From: Bin87 sp965220505
GTDB taxonomy: Bacteria > Chloroflexota > Dehalococcoidia > Lucifugimonadales > UBA3495
Assembly: GCA_965220505.1 (NCBI GenBank)
Contig: CBDCQE010000001.1
Location: forward strand, 1,488,001-1,552,000
Reading direction: 5' to 3'
DNA: 64,000 bases
Shown: positions 59,072-64,000 of the stretch, piece after piece
How the letters are laid out: every line of letters begins with the position of its first letter
Position numbering within the stretch: the stretch's first letter is position 1
Notes under the pieces: model-generated
Database searches by the model: none
What the model saw: only the letters and a program-made list of their open reading frames with translations
What the model was told of the DNA's origin: nothing
Made by a program: the position numbers and the translations under genes

Positions 59072-60496
59072 TCAACCCAGCCATGCCACCAGCGCCCCAC
59101 CCGCGGCCAGGAAAATCAGGAACCCGAACACATCGGTAAACGTGGTCACGAACACCGCCGAAGATACCGCAGGATCGATGCCCAACCGCCGGAGCAGCAG
59201 GGGCACGCCAGCGCCGGCCAGGGCCGCTACGAGCAGGTTGCCTACCATGGCGATGCCGATGGCGATGCCAAGCCCAATGCTCCCTTTCCAGACCCAGCCC
59301 AGCAGGCCGGCCAACAGCGCCAGCGCCAGGCCGTGGAGCAAACCGAGCAAGGCTTCCCGACCCAGCAGGTGCCAGCCCTCGTTGGGTGCTACCTCGCCCA
59401 GGGCGAGCCCACGCACCACCAGTGTAACCGTTTGCGTACCTGCAATACCTCCCTGGCCCGCCACTACCGGCAAGAACACCGCCAGCATGGCAATCGCCGC
59501 GATAGTGGACTCGAATAGATTAACCACTGCCGCCGCCGCCAGCACAGTACCCAAGTTAACCGCCAGCCAGGGCAAGCGATGGGCCACCGAAAGACGCAAC
59601 GGACCGAATACCCTCTCTCCCGGCGCCGACGCGATGCGCAGCATATCCTCGGCGGCCTCTTCCTCGCCGACGTGCAGCGCTTCTTCGGCCCGTACCACTC
59701 CCAACACCCGTTGAGCTTCGTCCACCACCGGAACGATGCTGAACGAGTAACGGGACATAATCCGGTGCACTTCTTCCTGGTCTGTTTCCGGCGACACCGA
59801 CACCAGGCGGTAGCCGTGCTGGTCGGCAATGTCCGCCACCGACCGGGCCGGGCTCGCCAGAGCCAGTTGGGTGATGCTCACCGCCCTGACCAGCCGCCGT
59901 TCGTCGTCCAGCACGCAGACCCAGCCGAATCCCTCAGCATCCTCCCCGAACAGCCGCAGGGTATCCAGTGCGTTGCCGGCCGTAACGTTCTGCCTGACGC
60001 GGGGGAAGTCCGTGGTCATGATGCCGCCGGCGGTGTCCGGCGGGTACTGGAGCAGCGGGACCACGTCCTGGGGACGGTCCAGCTCAGCAACGATGGACGC
60101 CGCGCGCTCGTCGGGAAGCGCCTGCAAAATATCAGCTACGGTGTGGCTGTCTACGTCGTCCAGTAGGTTGGCGGCGCGCTCCGGCGACAGTTCTTCAACG
60201 ATGGTAGCCGACGACGACGTGGGCGCCTCATCCAGGATGTCGGAAATTTCGCGCCGGGGCAGCAGCGTGATGAGCAGTCGGCGCTCCGCCCGGGAGACAC
60301 GCTGTAGCAAAATGCCCTGGTCCGCTGCCAGCATCCGACGCAACAGCGCGGCCGCCGTGACAACGCGGTCGCGCCCCAGCGCTTCGCGTATGCGTTGCCC
60401 CAGGGAATGCGGGTCCGGCGGGATGGCGTCGCCGCCGGTGGACGGCGGCCCGTAACCGGGCGTTCCGGTGGGTTGAGAGTCGGGCGGGCGATTCAT
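59072..60496 (-). CDS. mgtE: MgtE-type magnesium transporter
   Basis: The ~474-residue protein has the MgtE N-domain (RRLLITLLPRREISDILDEAP ... LSPERAANLLDDVDSHTVADILQALPDE), two CBS domains (about 155-285) and five membrane segments (about 310-474) including VVAGQGGIAGTQTVTLVVRGLALGEV. MgtE is a magnesium channel gated by intracellular magnesium through the N and CBS domains. It begins 40 bases after uvrC ends. Confidence 0.95.
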   Translation of the reverse strand: MNRPPDSQPTGTPGYGPPSTGGDAIPPDPHSLGQRIREALGRDRVVTAAALLRRMLAADQGILLQRVSRAERRLLITLLPRREISDILDEAPTSSSATIVEELSPERAANLLDDVDSHTVADILQALPDERAASIVAELDRPQDVVPLLQYPPDTAGGIMTTDFPRVRQNVTAGNALDTLRLFGEDAEGFGWVCVLDDERRLVRAVSITQLALASPARSVADIADQHGYRLVSVSPETDQEEVHRIMSRYSFSIVPVVDEAQRVLGVVRAEEALHVGEEEAAEDMLRIASAPGERVFGPLRLSVAHRLPWLAVNLGTVLAAAAVVNLFESTIAAIAMLAVFLPVVAGQGGIAGTQTVTLVVRGLALGEVAPNEGWHLLGREALLGLLHGLALALLAGLLGWVWKGSIGLGIAIGIAMVGNLLVAALAGAGVPLLLRRLGIDPAVSSAVFVTTFTDVFGFLIFLAAGGALVAWLG

Positions 60497-60536
60497 CACG
60501 GTTCCTCGGCGACCGACACTCGTTGCGCCGGCCGGT

Positions 60537-62393
60537 CTAAATCGTTTGCTTTAATCTCACCGCCAGCGATCTGGTCAGTCCGGGAACGGCGGCGATCTCC
60601 TCGACGCTGGCGTCCTTGATGCCCTGGAGGGAGCCGAACCGGCGGAGCAACATGCGCTTCCGCTTGGGGCCAATGCCAGTGACCATGTCGATGGGCGATT
60701 TCAGGCTGCTCTTGGAGCGCAGGTTACGATGAAAGCTGATCGCGAACCGGTGAGCTTCGTCCCTGATGCGTTGCATGAGGTAGAGCGCCTGCGAATCCCG
60801 GGGCAAAACGATAGGTTCAGGAGTGTGCGGGACGAATATCTCCTCGTTCTCCTTGGCCAGGGAGCACAACGGAATCTGTTCCAGACCCAGGTGGAGCATC
60901 ACCTCCTGGGCCGCCGACAGGTGACCCTTGCCGCCGTCGATAATCACCAGGTCGGGCACCACGCCCCAGTTGTCGACCCTGCCGTCGGGATCGGGGTTGG
61001 CGATGGCCTGGCTCAGGCGTTTGAAACGCCGGGTCAGCATCTCCTTCATGCTGGCGTAGTCGTCCACCCCGTCGACGGCCTTGATCTTGAACCGCCGATA
61101 ATCCCGGGTGCGGGCCTTGCCGTCATCGAATACGACCATGCTGCCCACCAGGTTGCTTCCCTGGATGTGGGAGATGTCGTAACACTCCATGCGCCGTGGA
61201 GCCGTGGGTAGGCTGAGTTCCTCCTCCAGCTCAGTCAACGCGCCCTGGATGGCGTCGGAGCGGTTCAGCCACTTGACGCGATGCTGGGCGAGGCCCTCCG
61301 AAGCGTTGGCGGCGACCACGTCCATCAGCTTCCGGTTCTCCCCGCGCTGAGGACGATAGATGCGAACCGCGCCGCCGCGGCGACTGCGCAGGAAGTCCTG
61401 CAAGAGCTGGGCGTCCTCGACAGGCGGGTCGTGCTGCACCAGGACATTGGGGGGCACTTCAAGGGCGGTGGCGTAGAACTGCTGGACGAACTGGGCGATA
61501 ATCTCGCCAGCCTCGCCATCCTGTGGACCCTCCATGAAGAAATGATCGCGGCCGATCAGCTTGCCGTGACGGACGAAGAACACCTCTACCCAGGTTTCGT
61601 TGGCCGCAACCGACACAGCGATGGCGTCGAGGTCGGTCTGCCGGCCGGAATCCACCTTGACGGTGCGCTCCTCCTCGAATTTCTGGATGGCGGCCATCTG
61701 GTCGCGGAGGGCGGCGGCGCGCTCGAATTCCAGCTCCTCGGCCGCCGCCTCCATCTTGTCGCGAAGCTGACCCGTGACGACTTCGGTGTTCCCTTCCAGG
61801 AACAGGATCACTTGCTTGACCACCTCGGCATACTCATCCTGACTGGCCAGGCCGGCGCAGGGGCCGACGCAGCGGTGAATGTAGTATTCCAGGCACGGAC
61901 GCGGGTCGGTTCCCGTGATCCTCTTGGTGCAGGAACGGTAGGGGAACAGCTTCTTGACCAGGTCCATGGACTGGCGGACGCTGCCCGCGCTGGCAAAGGG
62001 CCCGAAATACCGCGCGCCATCTTTGTGCACGCCCCGCGTGATGTAAACGCGGGGAAAGTCCTCGGACAGGTCTACTTTGAGGTAGGGGTAGGTTTTGTCG
62101 TCCTTGAGGCGAACGTTGAAATAGGGCCGGTGGCGCTTGATGAGGGTGTTCTCAAGGATGAGCGCCTCGGCCTCGGTGTCGGTGACGATGTATTCGAAGT
62201 CGGCCAGTTCGCTGACCATGCGCCGGGTCTTGCGATCCAGGCCCGCCGGCGACCCGAAATAGGAACGAAGCCGGTTACGCAGTACGGCGGCCTTCCCGAC
62301 GTAGATGACCGCTCCAGCGGCGTTCTTCATCAGGTAAACGCCGGGGCGTTCCGGCGTCACCAACAGGCGGTGGTCGAATTCCTGCCGAACCAC
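60537..62393 (-). CDS. uvrC: Excinuclease ABC subunit C
   Basis: The 618-residue protein has the GIY-YIG nuclease domain (PGVYLMKNAAGAVIYVGKA, about 16-90), the UVR helix (EELEFERAAALRDQMAAIQK, about 215-235), the RNase-H-like 5' nuclease core (MECYDISHIQGSNLVGSMVVFDDG) and C-terminal helix-hairpin-helix motifs (TGIGPKRKRMLLRRFGSLQGI, AAVPGLTRSLAVRL). It makes both incisions in nucleotide excision repair with UvrAB. The start is GTG. Cys in SCTKRI and the CLEYYIHRC block are as in other UvrC proteins. Confidence 0.96.
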   Translation of the reverse strand: MVRQEFDHRLLVTPERPGVYLMKNAAGAVIYVGKAAVLRNRLRSYFGSPAGLDRKTRRMVSELADFEYIVTDTEAEALILENTLIKRHRPYFNVRLKDDKTYPYLKVDLSEDFPRVYITRGVHKDGARYFGPFASAGSVRQSMDLVKKLFPYRSCTKRITGTDPRPCLEYYIHRCVGPCAGLASQDEYAEVVKQVILFLEGNTEVVTGQLRDKMEAAAEELEFERAAALRDQMAAIQKFEEERTVKVDSGRQTDLDAIAVSVAANETWVEVFFVRHGKLIGRDHFFMEGPQDGEAGEIIAQFVQQFYATALEVPPNVLVQHDPPVEDAQLLQDFLRSRRGGAVRIYRPQRGENRKLMDVVAANASEGLAQHRVKWLNRSDAIQGALTELEEELSLPTAPRRMECYDISHIQGSNLVGSMVVFDDGKARTRDYRRFKIKAVDGVDDYASMKEMLTRRFKRLSQAIANPDPDGRVDNWGVVPDLVIIDGGKGHLSAAQEVMLHLGLEQIPLCSLAKENEEIFVPHTPEPIVLPRDSQALYLMQRIRDEAHRFAISFHRNLRSKSSLKSPIDMVTGIGPKRKRMLLRRFGSLQGIKDASVEEIAAVPGLTRSLAVRLKQTI

Positions 62394-62420
62394 GATCCGG
62401 TCCCCGCCTCATGCGCGGGC

Positions 62421-62762
62421 CTACAGCACGAAGGAAACGGCGACGAGCACAACCACCAGCACGCCGGAGAAGATGCCGATGCGCCGCAGTTCCGAACCAA
62501 CGTGGTTGTATGCGGCCGGGCGGTCGAACCGTCGGCCCCGGGGCACGGAAGCCGGCCGGCCAACGGCAGTTGTGGCCCGAGATTGGGCCGGGGCCGTCGC
62601 GGTAGCAGCAGAAACCCGACGTTCCGGTTCGGCTTCAGCCACAGCGGACGTTGCCGGGGAGGCGGCAGCAGGATTTCGCACCGGAGCCGCGCGGTTCGCG
62701 CCGCCACGACGGCGACGCAGGTTGTTCTGTCGGGCCGCCACCCGTTTGCCTTTGCTCGGCAT
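62421..62762 (-). CDS. Small basic protein with C-terminal membrane anchor
   Basis: The 113-residue protein starts at ATG 62762 after AGGAGG. MPSKGKRVAARQNNLRRRRG is strongly basic, the middle is Ala/Pro/Thr-rich, and IFSGVLVVVLVAVSFVL at the very end is a membrane segment, giving a tail-anchored topology. I think similar short MPSKGKR proteins recur next to uvrC in related genomes, but have no function to offer. It ends 28 bases before uvrC. Confidence 0.7.
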   Translation of the reverse strand: MPSKGKRVAARQNNLRRRRGGANRAAPVRNPAAASPATSAVAEAEPERRVSAATATAPAQSRATTAVGRPASVPRGRRFDRPAAYNHVGSELRRIGIFSGVLVVVLVAVSFVL

Positions 62763-62955
62763 CACCCACCTCCTGGCGCCACGACCCGGCTATTGGCGTC
62801 GTCGGCGCAGCATTTATCTTGATGTTATACGACCCAACCGTCGCGGATCGGATCGCGCTTGAATCCATAATACCAGCATGGACTCGGTGCGCGATCCGTC
62901 ACCGACCGCGACTTATGTCAATTAACCGTCGGTCGCCAGCGCTCCGCAGAATACG

Positions 62956-63546
62956 TCACCCCACCGAGATACCCAGCTCAGCCTGCATGTCGGCGACGGC
63001 CTGGTTGCGGGTCTTTCGCTGCCACTGGGGACGGGCGTTGATGGGCTCGTTGATGATTTCGGGGTCGATTTTCAGGGCGACGAACACCGGGCCCGGCCGG
63101 CTCAGAATCTCTTCGATCTGGCTGGCGAAGTCCTCCAGGTTGTCAATAGCATAGGTGGACGGATAGCCACATCCCTGGGCGACCACGTCATATTCCATCT
63201 GCTCGGCGTTGGGAACGGGCTGGCCGCCGGTGGTGGCGTATACGCCGTTGTCCAGCATGAAATGGTAGAGGTTGGACGGCGCTTTCTCCGCAATGGTGGG
63301 CAGGGCGCCCATTCCCATCAGCACGTCCCCTTCGGAATCGAACAGCACCACGCGCTGGTCCGGAATGGCCAGGGCCAAGCCGAGGGCAAAAGAGGCGTGG
63401 CCGCCCATGGCGGGGTCGCCCAGGGGAAGGTCCCGATCGGGCTGATCGCTCAACTCGACCCAGAACCGCCCGCCACGCCCGGGTATTACCACCGCGTCGC
63501 CGCGATGCTTGTTGAAGATTTCCAGCATTTCCGCCGTTTTCATCAT
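62956..63546 (-). CDS. TPP-dependent decarboxylase beta subunit (sulfopyruvate/phosphonopyruvate decarboxylase-like)
   Basis: The ~196-residue protein has the thiamine-pyrophosphate motif as GDVLMGMGALPTIAEKAPSNLYHFMLDN (Gly-Asp ... Asn) and opens KTAEMLEIFNKHRGDAVVIPGRGGRFWVELSD, GDPAMGGHASFALGLALA. It matches the C-terminal half of split TPP decarboxylases (ComE-type). The alpha subunit gene lies 27 bases upstream. GGAAG precedes the ATG at 63546. Confidence 0.85.
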   Translation of the reverse strand: MMKTAEMLEIFNKHRGDAVVIPGRGGRFWVELSDQPDRDLPLGDPAMGGHASFALGLALAIPDQRVVLFDSEGDVLMGMGALPTIAEKAPSNLYHFMLDNGVYATTGGQPVPNAEQMEYDVVAQGCGYPSTYAIDNLEDFASQIEEILSRPGPVFVALKIDPEIINEPINARPQWQRKTRNQAVADMQAELGISVG

Positions 63547-63573
63547 GGTGGTCACTTCCGTTATCTGCGTTGA

Positions 63574-64000
63574 TCAGCGGCTGACGTTGAAGCCGTGGTA
63601 CTCGTCGCCGACGAGAACGGCCACGGGACGCTTCTCCCGTTGTGCCTCGGCAAAGGCGATGGAGATGCGGTCGGCGTCCTCATCAGACTCCACGAGGTAG
63701 TAGTTGATGTTGAACGCATGAAGGAAGCGTTCGGTGTAGAAAGCGGCGGTGTCATTGATGACCCCGTGGCGCGTCCAGCCACGATACCCGACCATCATCA
63801 CCACGGGGACGTTCATGCCCAATCCCCATCCTCGCAGGGAGTCGCCGGACTCCATCATTCCGGTGTTCTGAATCAGGATCACCGGCTTCTTGCCGCCGGC
63901 AGCGAGGCCTGCCGCCGTTGAAAAGGCGTGTCCCTCACGGCTCACGGGCACCAGGTCCAGGCTGGGTTCCTCGCTCATCAACACGTAGAGGAAGTTGGTC
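63574..64000 (-). CDS. TPP-dependent decarboxylase alpha subunit (partial, runs off the window)
   Basis: The last ~141 codons are present. The sequence reads TNFLYVLMSEEPSLDLVPVSREGHAFSTAAGLAAGGKKPVILIQNTGMMESGDSLRGWGLGMNVPVVMMVGYRGWTRHG, the pyrimidine-binding half of split TPP enzymes such as sulfopyruvate decarboxylase (ComD), with the Glu of SREGHAFSTAAGL that activates thiamine. With the next gene it would form the complete enzyme; substrate undetermined. Confidence 0.85.
   Translation of the reverse strand, partial: TNFLYVLMSEEPSLDLVPVSREGHAFSTAAGLAAGGKKPVILIQNTGMMESGDSLRGWGLGMNVPVVMMVGYRGWTRHGVINDTAAFYTERFLHAFNINYYLVESDEDADRISIAFAEAQREKRPVAVLVGDEYHGFNVSR

Noticed and set aside
1..64000. 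tRNA, rRNA or CRISPR arrays
   Set aside because: No cloverleaf with a convincing T-arm and anticodon arm, no rRNA-like stretch and no regularly spaced short repeats were found by reading both strands.

Overview
The window looks like a chromosomal contig of a high-GC Chloroflexota bacterium, probably a Dehalococcoidia/SAR202-type lineage. This is inferred from gene content: many lipoproteins with long Thr/Pro linkers, an FEA1-like lipoprotein, imelysin-type iron proteins, an FMN hydroxy-acid oxidase, a Rieske dioxygenase, an LLM flavin oxidoreductase, a CocE hydrolase, a DUF917/hydantoinase pair and a zinc-ribbon L28. No 16S gene or tRNA was seen, so the assignment is provisional.

Layout. 0-1.4 kb: end of an amino-acid-type ABC ATPase and a response regulator fused to a PP2C/SpoIIE phosphatase. 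1.4-11.6 kb: an accessory island with loose gene packing. It holds a DUF1524 HNH nuclease, a HEPN pair, a DNA methyltransferase-HNH fusion broken by an amber codon, several exported Thr/Pro-rich proteins, a tiny repeat protein, two families of direct repeats, many terminator-like hairpins and a large serine recombinase. 11.6-25 kb: hydroxy-acid oxidase, sugar epimerase, then an iron-related region. That region has a four-gene minus-strand operon (a flippase/phosphodiesterase/glycosyltransferase triple fusion, an FEA1-like lipoprotein, an iron-type binding protein, a GT-C membrane protein) facing a decaying imelysin operon. 25-33 kb: WD40 protein plus COG0523 GTPase, then SDR, DUF917 and hydantoinase genes. 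33-40 kb: SPL radical SAM protein, RelE-type toxin-antitoxin pair, Rieske dioxygenase alpha/beta, Uma2 nuclease, CocE hydrolase. 40-43 kb: Thr/Pro lipoprotein, a membrane protein with a switch-like leader, a DDE transposase. 43-64 kb: housekeeping genes (mutL, rpmB, rpe, argH, mgtE, uvrC) interleaved with HicAB, HEPN/MNT and PIN toxin-antitoxin modules, an isochorismatase-like protein, aldehyde dehydrogenase, and a two-subunit TPP decarboxylase at the right edge.

Most notable observation: at 46.3-46.65 kb (minus) an ArsC/Spx-family thioredoxin-fold protein reads at full length only if an in-frame TGA at codon 13 is decoded. The TGA stands where the family has the first Cys of its CxxC motif, and a 29-nt, almost fully paired hairpin follows it directly. 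This is a strong candidate selenoprotein. Other items worth following: a leader with three mutually complementary copies of one 13-nt sequence, the outermost covering a ribosome binding site (41.3-41.43 kb); a PIN toxin coupled to an unusually large 283-residue partner (57.7-59.0 kb); the three-domain fusion at 19.1-22.3 kb; and duplicated non-coding repeats in front of genes in the island.
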